Source: Reyranella sp. | GTDB taxonomy: Bacteria; Pseudomonadota; Alphaproteobacteria; Reyranellales; Reyranellaceae | Reading direction: 5' to 3' | NCBI RefSeq assembly: GCF_030651995.1 | Contig: NZ_JAUSBN010000056.1 | Coordinates: forward strand, 1 to 64,000 | Length of the DNA stretch: 64,000 nt | Shown: positions 1-7,902 of the stretch, in pieces | Position numbering within the stretch: position 1 is the stretch's first letter | Layout of the letters: each line of letters opens with the position of its first letter | The notes under the pieces: generated by a model | What the model was told of the DNA's origin: nothing | What the model saw: the letters and a program-made list of their open reading frames with translations, nothing else | The model's database searches: none | Program-made: the position numbers and the translations under genes

Positions 1-117
1 CGAGGCTCTCCACGCCTGCATCGCCGCCTACAACAACACCCCGCGCAAATGCCTTGGGTTCAAGACCCCGGCCGAGGTATTCATCGCTCAACTGTTGCAC
101 TTCAAACTTGAATCCAC
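1..117 (+). mobile_element. IS30-family insertion sequence, right end only
   Basis: The window opens inside an IS30-like element. The encoded residues match the C-terminal end of IS30 transposases, and the last bases before about position 117 (GTTGCACTTCAAACTTGAA) look like the terminal repeat usual for this family. The exact border is estimated, because the left end and the target duplication lie outside the window. Directly after the border comes one arm of a REP-like palindrome, so the element seems to have landed in that repeat. Confidence 0.6.
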
Positions 118-139
118 ACCCTCACTTCGTTCGGGATGA
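2..139 (+). CDS. IS30 family transposase, C-terminal fragment (5' cut by window edge)
   Basis: The last 45 codons of a DDE transposase are read in frame from base 2. The run NNTPRKCLGFKTPAEVF is the characteristic C-terminal segment of IS30 transposases, which cut and join IS ends through a DDE catalytic core that would lie upstream of this window. The final residues (SLRSG, then TGA) appear to be encoded by the flanking REP-like arm rather than by the element, so the frame may read through the terminal repeat into host DNA. Whether the full transposase is intact cannot be judged here. Confidence 0.7.
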   Translation, partial: EALHACIAAYNNTPRKCLGFKTPAEVFIAQLLHFKLESTPSLRSG

Positions 140-206
140 CACCGTTTGTTTGATTGGCGCACTGCGCAAATCCCAACAAAATTGTCATCCCGAACGAAGT
201 GAGGGA
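119..206. repeat. Two REP-like arms facing outwards, remnant of a split palindrome
   Basis: CCTCACTTCGTTCGGGATGAC near 120-140 is the reverse complement of GTCATCCCGAACGAAGTGAG at 184-203, with 43 bases between. Intact copies elsewhere in the window have the order GTCATCCC...GGGACCTTT, loop, AAAGGTCCC...GGGATGAC. Here the first arm is the right half of such a copy, lacking its AAAGGTC part where the IS30 end begins, and the second is the left half of another. Confidence 0.65.
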
Positions 207-226
207 CCTTTCGCTTCTTTCAGGAG

Positions 227-877
227 TCAGAGATTGAGATTGAACGCGATCGAGATGCGTTCGGCCGTGCCGCGATAATGCCGGACCTGGTGGAGCAGCC
301 ACGACGGGAACAGGACCATCCGGCCGGCCTTCGGCTGCAACACCTCGTTGGCGCCGCCCGACAGGCCGCCCTTCATCGCGAAGCCGAGATGCGGCGCATA
401 CATCACCGGGCCGGCTCCGCGCGGATCGAGGAATTCGAGCGCCCCGCCCAGCGACGGATCGCCGGCGATGCCGCCGTCATCGACATAGTAGACCCCGGAC
501 CAGAAGGCGCCGGGATGGGTGTGGGGCAGGTTGCAGTGGCCGCTGCGATTGATGTTCGCCCACATGTTGGCGCGCCACGTCACGGCGAACACGCCGGGAT
601 GGGGGCCCCCGCCGGCATTGCCCGCGCGGTCGATCGTCACGCGATTGGCGGTGTTGCGGGCGATCGCCAGCAGCTTCAGCGCCGGCACGCCGCCCCAGCG
701 CTCCATGTCCCAGGTCGATTGCCAGCCCCCTTCGTTGGAAGCCTGTGTGCCGGGGTGGGACTTCTCGCGCTCCTCGATGACCCGTCGCAGGTCGGCATTC
801 AGCGCAGCCGCGTCCGGCACGTCGTGGACGACGAGCGGCGTGGCGAACAACGGTACGATTTCGAGATCCTGGCTCAT
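227..877 (-). CDS. TIGR02466-type putative 2OG-Fe(II) oxygenase
   Basis: The 216-residue protein has the layout of small double-stranded beta-helix oxygenases of the TIGR02466 group. These are predicted to use 2-oxoglutarate and Fe(II), but their substrate is unknown. A first metal-ligand region is HTHPGAFWSGVYYV (His119/His121), a distal His lies in LLHQVRHYRG (His196), and Arg207 in ERISIAFNL could bind 2-oxoglutarate. No signal peptide or membrane segment is visible, so it should be cytosolic. It stands alone, divergent from hemC across a 122-base gap. The family call is from motif pattern only; catalytic activity is inference. Confidence 0.75.
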   Translation of the reverse strand: MSQDLEIVPLFATPLVVHDVPDAAALNADLRRVIEEREKSHPGTQASNEGGWQSTWDMERWGGVPALKLLAIARNTANRVTIDRAGNAGGGPHPGVFAVTWRANMWANINRSGHCNLPHTHPGAFWSGVYYVDDGGIAGDPSLGGALEFLDPRGAGPVMYAPHLGFAMKGGLSGGANEVLQPKAGRMVLFPSWLLHQVRHYRGTAERISIAFNLNL

Positions 878-999
878 GCTCGCGCTCTGTTCGCCGTCTT
901 CTTGCCTGCCGGCCCCGGGCCCCGCAACTGCCCGCGGCCGCGACCTGTCGGCACCACAGCTTCTGGCGTGACGAAGCGAGCTACGCTAGAGCAGCGCGC

Positions 1000-1926
1000 A
1001 TGACGGCCCCCCTCCTCCGGCTCGGCACCCGCGGCAGCCCTCTCGCCCTCACCCAGACCGGCCTGGTGCGCGATGCGCTCGCCAAGGCCGTCCCGGCGCT
1101 CGCGGCGCCCGGCGCCATCGAGATCGTGGCCATCCGGACCACCGGCGACGTGATCCAGGACCGGCCGCTCTCGGAAGCCGGCGGCAAGGGACTGTTCGTC
1201 AAGGAGATCGAGGAAGCCCTGCTGCAGGGTCGCATCGACGCCGCCGTCCACAGCATGAAGGACATGCCCACGGCGCAGCCGCCCGGCCTGGCGATTGCGG
1301 CCTTCCTGCCGCGCGAGGATGCGCGCGACGTGCTGATCGCGGGCGATCTCGCGCGCATCGACGAATTGCCGCAGGGCGCCATCGTCGGCACGTCGGCGCT
1401 GCGTCGCAAGGCGCTGTTGCTGCATCGCCGGCCGGACCTGCGGATCGTCACGCTGCGCGGCAATGTCGACACCCGCCTCGCACGGCGCGCCGACGGCACC
1501 GTGCAGGCGACGATCCTGGCGCTCGCCGGCCTGAAGCGGCTGGGCAGGACCGGTGTCGGCACGGCCATCCCGGAAGCCGAGATGCTGCCCGCGGTCGGCC
1601 AGGGCGCCGTGTGCATCGAGGCGCGAGAGAATGACGCGCAGACGCGCGGCTGGCTCGCCGCGATCGATCACGAGCCCACCGCCGTCTGCGTACGCGCCGA
1701 GCATGCGATGCTGGTCGTGCTCGACGGATCCTGCCGCACCCCCATCGCGGGACATGCGATCCTGACGGGCGGCGAGGTTCATCTGCGTGGCCTGATCGCG
1801 CGGCCCGACGGATCGGAAGTGATCGCCACGGAGCGGCGCGGCTCGATCGCCGAGGCCGCCGCCCTCGGCCGCGACGCCGGCGAAGAACTGAAGCGTCGCG
1901 GTGGACCGGGCTTCTTCGCCGACTGA
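1000..1926 (+). CDS. hemC: Hydroxymethylbilane synthase (porphobilinogen deaminase)
   Basis: This enzyme condenses four porphobilinogen molecules into hydroxymethylbilane in tetrapyrrole (haem) synthesis in the cytosol. The 308 residues match the usual family length. The start LRLGTRGSPLALTQT, the substrate-binding Arg/Lys-rich stretches (VHSMKDMPT, GTSALRRKA, LRGNVDTRL) and the cofactor-attachment loop LDGSCRTPIAG are all present. Cys245 is the residue expected to carry the dipyrromethane cofactor. The ATG at 1000 has only a weak ribosome-binding site, but no better start precedes the conserved N-terminus. hemD and hemE are not next to it; a peptidase gene follows after 44 bases. Confidence 0.97.
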   Translation: MTAPLLRLGTRGSPLALTQTGLVRDALAKAVPALAAPGAIEIVAIRTTGDVIQDRPLSEAGGKGLFVKEIEEALLQGRIDAAVHSMKDMPTAQPPGLAIAAFLPREDARDVLIAGDLARIDELPQGAIVGTSALRRKALLLHRRPDLRIVTLRGNVDTRLARRADGTVQATILALAGLKRLGRTGVGTAIPEAEMLPAVGQGAVCIEARENDAQTRGWLAAIDHEPTAVCVRAEHAMLVVLDGSCRTPIAGHAILTGGEVHLRGLIARPDGSEVIATERRGSIAEAAALGRDAGEELKRRGGPGFFAD

Positions 1927-1970
1927 CGCACCCTCGACCGCACCCGGGTCGGCCCCTAGACTTCGGCCCC

Positions 1971-2783
1971 ATGCACCCCATCCTGCGTTCCCTGCTGATC
2001 GTGTGCGGCCTCGCGTCCCTGCTCGCTGCGTGCGAAACCGCCCCGGTGTCCGGCCGGTCCCAGATCATGCTGGTGAACGAAAACGAGGAACGCGAGATGG
2101 GCCTGCAGGCCTATCGCGAGGTGCTGAAAAAGGAGCCGCTGTCGCGGGATGCGCAGGTCAACGCCCTGGTCGAGAAGGTCGGCCGTCGCATCGCCAATGC
2201 CGCCGAGCATCCGCCCCAGGAAATGTGGCGCGCGCCGCGCTTTCGCTGGGAGTTCAAGACCGTCGACAAGAACGAGCCCAATGCCTTCTGCCTGCCGGGC
2301 GGCAAGATCGTGGTCTACACAGGTCTGCTGCCGATCACCAAGACCGAGGCCGGCCTGGCCGTCGTGATCGCCCACGAGGTGGCCCATGCCCTGGCGCGGC
2401 ACGGCGCCGAGCGCATGAGCGACCAGATGGTGGCGTCGGTCGGTACCGCCGCCGCGGCGGTGGCCCTGTCGGCGACGGTGAGCGGCCGCAGCCGCACCTA
2501 TCTGCCGGCGATGATGGCCGCGGTGGGCGCCGGCGCGACCGTGGGCTACATCCTGCCGATGTCGCGCGCCCAGGAATCCGAAGCCGACCGGATCGGCCTC
2601 GTGTTGATGGCGATGGCGGGCTACGACCCGCGCGAGGCGATCGGCCTGTGGGAGCGCATGCGTGCCGCCAGTTCCGGCAAGCGGCAGGCGGAATGGCTCA
2701 GCACGCATCCTGCCGACAGCACGCGCATTGCCGATATCAGGCGCTGGCTGCCCGAAGCCATGCAGTACTACAAACCACGATGA
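1971..2783 (+). CDS. M48 family metalloprotease, lipoprotein
   Basis: This is a zinc endopeptidase of the Ste24/LoiP/BepA type, probably tethered to the periplasmic face of a membrane and acting in envelope protein quality control. An N-terminal hydrophobic stretch ends in the lipobox LLAAC (Cys21). The zinc site is HEVAH at 135-139, with the third ligand in ESEAD (Glu202, with Asp206). At 270 residues it is short and has no TPR domain, unlike BepA. Its stop overlaps the start of the TusA-like gene (ATGA), which suggests translational coupling. The natural substrate cannot be told from sequence. Confidence 0.9.
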   Translation: MHPILRSLLIVCGLASLLAACETAPVSGRSQIMLVNENEEREMGLQAYREVLKKEPLSRDAQVNALVEKVGRRIANAAEHPPQEMWRAPRFRWEFKTVDKNEPNAFCLPGGKIVVYTGLLPITKTEAGLAVVIAHEVAHALARHGAERMSDQMVASVGTAAAAVALSATVSGRSRTYLPAMMAAVGAGATVGYILPMSRAQESEADRIGLVLMAMAGYDPREAIGLWERMRAASSGKRQAEWLSTHPADSTRIADIRRWLPEAMQYYKPR

Positions 2784-3007
2784 CCGAAACGCTGGACTAC
2801 GACGCCACCGGGCTGCTGTGCCCCCTCCCCGTGCTGCGCGCCAACCGCAAGCTGCGCGAGCTCATCGTGGGCGGCCTGCTCACGGTGCGCGCCACCGATC
2901 CTGCCGCCGAGGCCGACTTCCCGGCCTTCTGCCGGCAGACCGGACACGAGCTGGTCTCCGCCACGCGCGAGGGCGAGGTGCTGGTATTCGTGATTCGGAA
3001 ACGCTAG
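2780..3007 (+). CDS. TusA-like sulfurtransferase (SirA/YeeD/TusA family)
   Basis: A 75-residue cytosolic protein with the fold-defining motif GLLCPLPVLR. Cys14 is the persulfide-carrying residue of the family, followed by the CPxP turn. TusA proteins relay sulfur from cysteine desulfurases to tRNA thiolation, molybdenum cofactor synthesis or sulfur-oxidation partners; which of these applies here is not shown. It overlaps the M48 gene by four bases and precedes pgk by 45. Neither neighbour is a sulfur-metabolism gene, so context gives no hint of a partner. Confidence 0.88.
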   Translation: MTETLDYDATGLLCPLPVLRANRKLRELIVGGLLTVRATDPAAEADFPAFCRQTGHELVSATREGEVLVFVIRKR

Positions 3008-3052
3008 ACGGCGGAAACGCCGGACGCCCGCCCGACACACAAGAGAGAGATC

Positions 3053-4258
3053 ATGCCGCAAACCACCTTCAAGACGATCGATTCCGTGGACATGTCGGGC
3101 AAGCGCGTGCTGGTGCGCGTCGACCTCAACGTGCCGATGAAGAACGGCAAGGTGACCGATGCCACGCGCATCGAGCGCGCGGCGCCGACGATCAAGGAGC
3201 TGGCCGCCAAGGGGGCGAAGGTGATCGTGCTCAGCCATTTCGGCCGGCCCGACGGCAAGCGCGTCCCGGAGATGACGCTGCGTCCCTTGATCGAGCCGCT
3301 GGAGAAGGTGCTCGGCAAGCCGGTCGCCTTCGCCGAGGACTGCATCGGTCCGCTGGCGGAAGCCGCCGTGCGCAACATGAAGCCAGGCGACGTGCTGCTG
3401 CTGGAGAACCTCCGCTTCCACAAGGAGGAGGAGAAGAACGACGCCGGCTTCATCGACAAGCTTTCGCTGCTGGGCGACGCCTATGTGAACGACGCCTTCT
3501 CGACCGCCCACCGCGCGCATGCCTCGACCGAAGGCCTCGCCAATCGCCTGCCGGCGGTGGCGGGCCGCCTGATGCAGGAGGAGCTCGAGGCGCTCGACAA
3601 GGCGCTGGGCAACCCGAAGCGCCCGGTCTGCGCCATCGTCGGCGGCGCCAAGGTCTCGACCAAGCTCGAGCTGCTCGGCCATCTGGTGGGCAAGGTCGAC
3701 AAGCTGATCATCGGCGGCGGCATGGCGAATACGTTCATGCACGCCCAGGGGATCCATGTCGGCAAGTCGCTGTGCGAGAAGGACCTCGCCCCGATGGCGC
3801 TCGAGATCCTGGAGAAGGCGAAGGCCGCCAGGTGCAAGGTGCTGCTGCCGGTCGACGTCATGGCGGCGGACGAATTCAAGGCCGGCGCGCCGCACGTCGT
3901 GGTCGACGCGGATGCCTGCCCCGACGACAAGATGATCCTCGATGTCGGCCCCAAGACGATCGCGCTGTACCAGAAGGAGCTGGCCGACTGCTCGACCGTC
4001 GTGTGGAACGGCCCGCTCGGCGCCTTCGAGATCAAGCCGTTCGACACCGGTACGGTGGCGCTGGCCCAGGAAGTCGCCCGGCTGACCGGCATGGGCAAGC
4101 TCCTGTCGGTGGCCGGCGGCGGCGACACGGTGGCGGCCCTTGCCGCGGCCGGCGTCGAGGAGAAATTCTCCTATGTCTCGACGGCGGGCGGCGCGTTCCT
4201 CGAATGGATGGAAGGCAAGACCCTGCCCGGCGTTGCAGCGCTGATACGGGCGGCGTAG
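3053..4258 (+). CDS. pgk: Phosphoglycerate kinase
   Basis: Catalyses the reversible transfer of phosphate from 1,3-bisphosphoglycerate to ADP in glycolysis and the Calvin cycle. The 401-residue protein has the N-terminal signature [12 protein letters not shown], substrate-binding segments SHFGRPDG and [13 protein letters not shown], and the C-terminal nucleotide-binding region with GGGMANTF and the hinge loop [11 protein letters not shown]. The ATG at 3053 follows a purine-rich site (GAGAGAGA) at good spacing. It is not clustered with gap or fba, unlike in many alphaproteobacteria. A NUDIX gene starts 10 bases after the stop, so the two are probably cotranscribed. Confidence 0.98.
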   Translation: MPQTTFKTIDSVDMSGKRVLVRVDLNVPMKNGKVTDATRIERAAPTIKELAAKGAKVIVLSHFGRPDGKRVPEMTLRPLIEPLEKVLGKPVAFAEDCIGPLAEAAVRNMKPGDVLLLENLRFHKEEEKNDAGFIDKLSLLGDAYVNDAFSTAHRAHASTEGLANRLPAVAGRLMQEELEALDKALGNPKRPVCAIVGGAKVSTKLELLGHLVGKVDKLIIGGGMANTFMHAQGIHVGKSLCEKDLAPMALEILEKAKAARCKVLLPVDVMAADEFKAGAPHVVVDADACPDDKMILDVGPKTIALYQKELADCSTVVWNGPLGAFEIKPFDTGTVALAQEVARLTGMGKLLSVAGGGDTVAALAAAGVEEKFSYVSTAGGAFLEWMEGKTLPGVAALIRAA

Positions 4259-4268
4259 CGTCGGCGCC

Positions 4269-4883
4269 ATGAGCGCCCCCCCGACACCCCCCGATCGCCC
4301 ACGCCTGCCGTGGGATCCGCCCGAGCATTTCGAGAAGCGGGTCCCCGACGGCGACAATCGCGAACGGCTGGTCTGCGGCCGCTGCGAGTTCATCCACTAC
4401 CAGAACCCCAAGGTCGTCGCCGGCGCGGTCTGTACGTGGCGCGACGACAAGGGGGAGGACAAGATCCTCCTGGCCAAGCGCGCCATCGAGCCGCGCAAGG
4501 GCTTCTGGACCCTGCCGGCCGGCTACATGGAACTGGGCGAGACGACCGAGCAGGCCGCCCGGCGCGAGGCGCTGGAAGAGGCCTGCGCCACCATCGAGAT
4601 CGACCGGCTGCTCGCGATGTACAGCGTGGCGCGCATCGGCCAGGTGCAGATCATGTATCGCGCCCGGCTGGTCACGGCCGACATCGCCTGTGGCGTCGAA
4701 AGCGAGGAAGTGGCGTTGGTCGACTGGGCCGACATCCCGTGGGACCAGCTCGCCTTCCCAACGGTGGTCTGGGCGCTCGCGCACTTCCACGAATCGCGCG
4801 ACAAGACCGACTTCTCGACCTATTCCAACCCCACCGGCGACCTCGCCCGCATGTGGCCGCCACGCAAGCCCGAGGGGGTTTAG
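4269..4883 (+). CDS. NUDIX hydrolase with N-terminal metal-binding pair
   Basis: A 204-residue hydrolase of nucleoside-diphosphate-linked compounds. The Nudix box runs over residues 85-107, with GYMELGET followed by REALEEA, so all the metal-binding Glu residues are there. Before it, CGRCEFIHYQNPKVVAG resembles the half zinc ribbon of NudC-like/COG1051 enzymes, where it precedes the catalytic domain, but only one CxxC pair (36-39) is visible. Candidate substrates are ADP-ribose or NAD(H); sequence does not settle which. It lies just after pgk on the same strand and is followed by a 392-base gap full of palindromes. Confidence 0.9.
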   Translation: MSAPPTPPDRPRLPWDPPEHFEKRVPDGDNRERLVCGRCEFIHYQNPKVVAGAVCTWRDDKGEDKILLAKRAIEPRKGFWTLPAGYMELGETTEQAARREALEEACATIEIDRLLAMYSVARIGQVQIMYRARLVTADIACGVESEEVALVDWADIPWDQLAFPTVVWALAHFHESRDKTDFSTYSNPTGDLARMWPPRKPEGV

Positions 4884-4891
4884 GCGCTTTC

Positions 4892-5166
4892 CTCCCCATT
4901 CAAATGGCGGGCTGTCCGGGGAAAATGACGCGCGATTTGGGATAGGGAAAATTGTCATCCCGAGCGCAGCGAGGGACCTTTAAAGCCACCGATAAAGGTC
5001 CCTCGCTGCGCTCGGGATGACAAAGTGCGTACAAATCGAGCCGGCTGGACAAAATTCGGGGGCCTCTGTCGGACACTCCCTGGATTGTAACGTAGCGTTG
5101 CCGCTGCTAGCGATTTGAGGGACCTCTTTAATCTTTCCCCGGACACTCCTGCATTCAAATGGGGAG
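4892..5166. repeat. Nested palindromic element filling the gap 4884-5275
   Basis: An outer inverted repeat pairs 4892-4924 (CTCCCCATTCAAATG... to GTCCGGGGAAA) with 5134-5166. A few bases differ in the middle of the arms. The intact REP-like hairpin of 4954-5021 sits inside it. A partial further copy of the outer arm (GGACACTCC) occurs near 5073, and short palindromes continue at 5168-5184 and 5226-5245. I see no credible coding sequence in this 392-base gap, which separates the NUDIX gene from the end of yciB. Confidence 0.7.
4954..5021. repeat. REPIN-like palindrome, copy B
   Basis: Perfect 28-base arms (GTCATCCCGAGCGCAGCGAG... and its complement) flank a 12-base loop. The same arm sequence recurs at 16683-16751 and 26609-26675, and as split halves at 119-206. 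It lies between convergent genes and could also act as a bidirectional terminator. Confidence 0.85.
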
Positions 5167-5275
5167 GTGTCGCGTCATACGCGACGGAGGGGTCATCAGC
5201 TGATCGCTCTTTTTTCGGCGCTCCCGGACATTGCAAGCAATGTCCTGCCGCTCCCTGGCCGAGCTCTGCTCGGCC

Positions 5276-5872
5276 TCAGCTGCCGCGCGCGAAGGGATTG
5301 TCGTCGCCGTCCCAGTAGCGCCTGAGCAGCGGGATCTGCATGAAGGCGAAGACCATCGTCAGCGGGAAGCTGAGGAACATCTTGCTGGCGATCCACGTGT
5401 CGGTCGGGAAGTTGCGCCACATCACTTCGTTGACGATGGCCAGGACGAAGAAGAACATCGTCCAGCGCATCGTGAGCTGGTACCAGCCCTCGTCGGTCAA
5501 CCTGAAGGCCGCGCCGAACAGCGGCTTCAGCAGCGGCTTCTTGAACAGCACGAGTCCGCCACCCAGGATGACGGCGAACAGGCAGTTCACGATGGTGGGC
5601 TTCAGCTTGATGAAGGTGTCGTCCTGCAGCCAGATGGTGAGGCCGCCGAACACCAGCACGAAGAAACCGCCGACCAGCGGCATGACCGGCCAGCGCTTCT
5701 CCAGCCAGCGATAGCAGGGCAGCGCGATCGCGGTCGCGACGATGAAGAGGCCGGTGCCCCAGTAGATGCCCCAGCGCCCGTTGGCGACGAAGAACAGGAC
5801 CAGCGGCCCGAGTTCCAGCGCCGTGGCGTAGAGCCGGCGCATGCCGTTGTCGTCGCCGCTCTTCTCGCTCAT
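5276..5872 (-). CDS. yciB: Inner-membrane septation protein YciB/IspZ
   Basis: A 198-residue polytopic inner-membrane protein of the YciB (IspZ) family, linked in enterobacteria to cell-envelope synthesis and normal septation. Five to six hydrophobic segments are evident, including LGPLVLFFVANGRWGIYWG at the start and the conserved TDEGWYQLTMRWTMFFFVLA, NEVMWRN and WIASKMFLSFPLT stretches that mark the family. Its start overlaps the ftsY stop by four bases, so it is the distal gene of the dapF-ftsY-yciB unit. This order is common in alphaproteobacteria. Confidence 0.93.
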   Translation of the reverse strand: MSEKSGDDNGMRRLYATALELGPLVLFFVANGRWGIYWGTGLFIVATAIALPCYRWLEKRWPVMPLVGGFFVLVFGGLTIWLQDDTFIKLKPTIVNCLFAVILGGGLVLFKKPLLKPLFGAAFRLTDEGWYQLTMRWTMFFFVLAIVNEVMWRNFPTDTWIASKMFLSFPLTMVFAFMQIPLLRRYWDGDDNPFARGS

Positions 5873-7038
5873 GCCGGCAATCCCATCAAACCGCGCGCGA
5901 AGGCGCGAGCCTCGAACGGCTGAAGATCGTCAATGCCTTCACCGACACCGATGGCCACCACCGGCAGCTTGAACTTCTCGGCCAGCGCCACCAGCACGCC
6001 GCCCTTGGCGCTGCCGTCGAGCTTGGTGACGACCAGCGCATCGACAGGCGACATCGTCTTGAAGGTCTCGACCTGGGCGTGGGCGTTCTGGCCGGTGGTC
6101 GCGTCGAGCACCAGCAGACAGGAATGCGGCGCCTCGGGATCGAGCTTGCGGATGACGCGCACGATCTTCGCGAGTTCTTCCATCAGGTTGGTCTTGTTGT
6201 GCAGGCGGCCGGCGGTGTCGATCAGCAGCACGTCGGTCTTCTCGGCGCGCGCCCGCTCCAGCGCCTCGTAGGCGAGGCCCGCGGCGTCGGCGCCGGTCTG
6301 CTTCGACACGACCGACACGCCGGCGCGGTCGCCCCAGACCTTGAGCTGCTCCACGGCGGCGGCGCGGAACGTGTCACCCGCGGCCAGCATCACCGAACGG
6401 CCCTCGCCCTTGTAGAGGCCGGCGAGCTTGGCAATGGTCGTGGTCTTGCCGCTGCCGTTGACGCCGACCACCAGCACGACGTGCGGCTTGCGCGCGGCGT
6501 CGATGGTCAAGGGGACGGCGACCGGCTGCAGGATCTCGGCGATGTCTTCGGCAAAGGCCGCGCGCACTTCCTCGTCGGTGACTTCCTTGCCGAAGCGTTC
6601 CTTGCTCAGCTTGGCCACGAGCCTGCCGGCGACGGTGACGCCGAGATCGGCCTGGATCAGCACATCCTCGAGATCGTCGAGCGTCTGCTGGTCGAGCTTC
6701 TTCTTGGTGAAGAGGCTGGTGATGCTCTCGGCGACCTTCCTGGTCGACTTCGAGAGGCCCTCGCGCAGGCGCGACAGCCAGCCTTTCTTTTCGGGCTCGG
6801 GCTTCTCGGGCTCGGGTTCCTTCTCGGCCACCACTTCGACGAGGACCGGCTCGGGTACCGGCGCCGCTTCGATCGGGGGCGGGCCGGCCGGCAACTCGGG
6901 CTCGGTCGCAACGGCCGGCTCTACCGGTTCAGGTTGCGCGACCTCAGGTTCGGCCGGCTTCGGCGGCTCGACGGTCGGTGCCACCTTGGAGCGCAACCGC
7001 GCAAACCAGCCCTTCTTCTCGGGTTCCGTCTCGCTCAC
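5869..7038 (-). CDS. ftsY: Signal recognition particle receptor FtsY
   Basis: The SRP receptor GTPase docks Ffh-bound ribosomes at the inner membrane. The 389 residues begin with an acidic Pro/Glu-rich segment (about 1-85) holding two related KKGW blocks near 8-11 and 84-87, which probably help membrane association. The four-helix N domain follows, then the G domain with P-loop GVNGSGKTT (192-200), DTAGRL and TKLDGSAKGG. It overlaps yciB and lies 9 bases after dapF. Its partner gene ffh is only about 3.2 kb away on the other strand. Confidence 0.97.
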   Translation of the reverse strand: MSETEPEKKGWFARLRSKVAPTVEPPKPAEPEVAQPEPVEPAVATEPELPAGPPPIEAAPVPEPVLVEVVAEKEPEPEKPEPEKKGWLSRLREGLSKSTRKVAESITSLFTKKKLDQQTLDDLEDVLIQADLGVTVAGRLVAKLSKERFGKEVTDEEVRAAFAEDIAEILQPVAVPLTIDAARKPHVVLVVGVNGSGKTTTIAKLAGLYKGEGRSVMLAAGDTFRAAAVEQLKVWGDRAGVSVVSKQTGADAAGLAYEALERARAEKTDVLLIDTAGRLHNKTNLMEELAKIVRVIRKLDPEAPHSCLLVLDATTGQNAHAQVETFKTMSPVDALVVTKLDGSAKGGVLVALAEKFKLPVVAIGVGEGIDDLQPFEARAFARGLMGLPA

Positions 7039-7047
7039 CGCGCCACC

Positions 7048-7896
7048 TCAGGAAAGCAGGGAGCGGTCGAGCTCGCCCCTGTACGCGAGCGCGATGCCGC
7101 CGGTCATCGACACATGGTCGTCGCGCAGCCACTCGATGGTGAGCGTGCCGTGCTCGACCACGACGTCGACCTTGCGCCCCGTGAGGCCGCGCCGCGCGGC
7201 GGCGACCCCGGCCGCGCAGGCGCCCGAGCCGCAGGCGAGCGTCAGGCCGGCGCCTCGCTCCCAGACGCTGAGCTTCAGCTTGTTCTCGCCGACGATCTGC
7301 GCAACGCCGACATTCACTCGCTCGGGAAAAAACGGATCGTGCTCGAGCTTCGGGCCGAGCTCGGTGATCGGGATCGCGGCGAGATCGTCGACGAAGAAGG
7401 TGGCGTGCGGATTGCCGACGTTGGTGCCGACCGGGTCCTGCAGCGGTCCGAGTCCGACCGGCATGTGCCTGGTGTCGCAGGCCTTGGCGACCGGGATCTC
7501 GCGCCAGTCCATGCGCACCAGCCCCATGTCGACGGAGATCACCGGCAGGCCGTTGGCGCCACGACCGACCTTCTGCGATTCGAGCAGGCCGGCGACCGTC
7601 TGGATCGTCACATCGTCCGACTTGCGCTCGTCCATCACCACCGAGGCGACGCAGCGCGTGGCGTTGCCGCAGGCCTGCGCCTCCGACCCGTCGGGATTGT
7701 AGATGCGCATGAAGACGTCGGCGTCGGATTCGGTCGGCGGCTCCAGCACGATGAGCTGGTCGCAGCCGACGCCCAGCCGACGGTCGGCAATGGCGCGCCG
7801 GCGCGGCACGGTGAGATCGAGCGCATGCCCGCGCGCGTCGAGCACGACGAAGTCGTTGCCCAGCCCGTGCATCTTGAGGAAAGGCGTTCCGGCCAT
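7048..7896 (-). CDS. dapF: Diaminopimelate epimerase
   Basis: Interconverts LL- and meso-diaminopimelate for lysine and peptidoglycan synthesis. The 282-residue protein has the two catalytic cysteines in their expected contexts: ACGNATRC (Cys76) and ACGSGACAAG (Cys222). The substrate-binding N-terminus KMHGLGNDFVVLDA is intact. It leads the dapF-ftsY-yciB block on the minus strand and starts 6 bases after the end of the upstream glycosyltransferase-like gene. The tRNA methylthiotransferase gene often found between dapF and ftsY in alphaproteobacteria is absent. Confidence 0.97.
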   Translation of the reverse strand: MAGTPFLKMHGLGNDFVVLDARGHALDLTVPRRRAIADRRLGVGCDQLIVLEPPTESDADVFMRIYNPDGSEAQACGNATRCVASVVMDERKSDDVTIQTVAGLLESQKVGRGANGLPVISVDMGLVRMDWREIPVAKACDTRHMPVGLGPLQDPVGTNVGNPHATFFVDDLAAIPITELGPKLEHDPFFPERVNVGVAQIVGENKLKLSVWERGAGLTLACGSGACAAGVAAARRGLTGRKVDVVVEHGTLTIEWLRDDHVSMTGGIALAYRGELDRSLLS

Positions 7897-7902
7897 GCGG
7901 CG

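Noticed and set aside
2662..4393. Long frames on both strands over pgk
   Set aside because: They lie across the phosphoglycerate kinase gene and have no family signature of their own.
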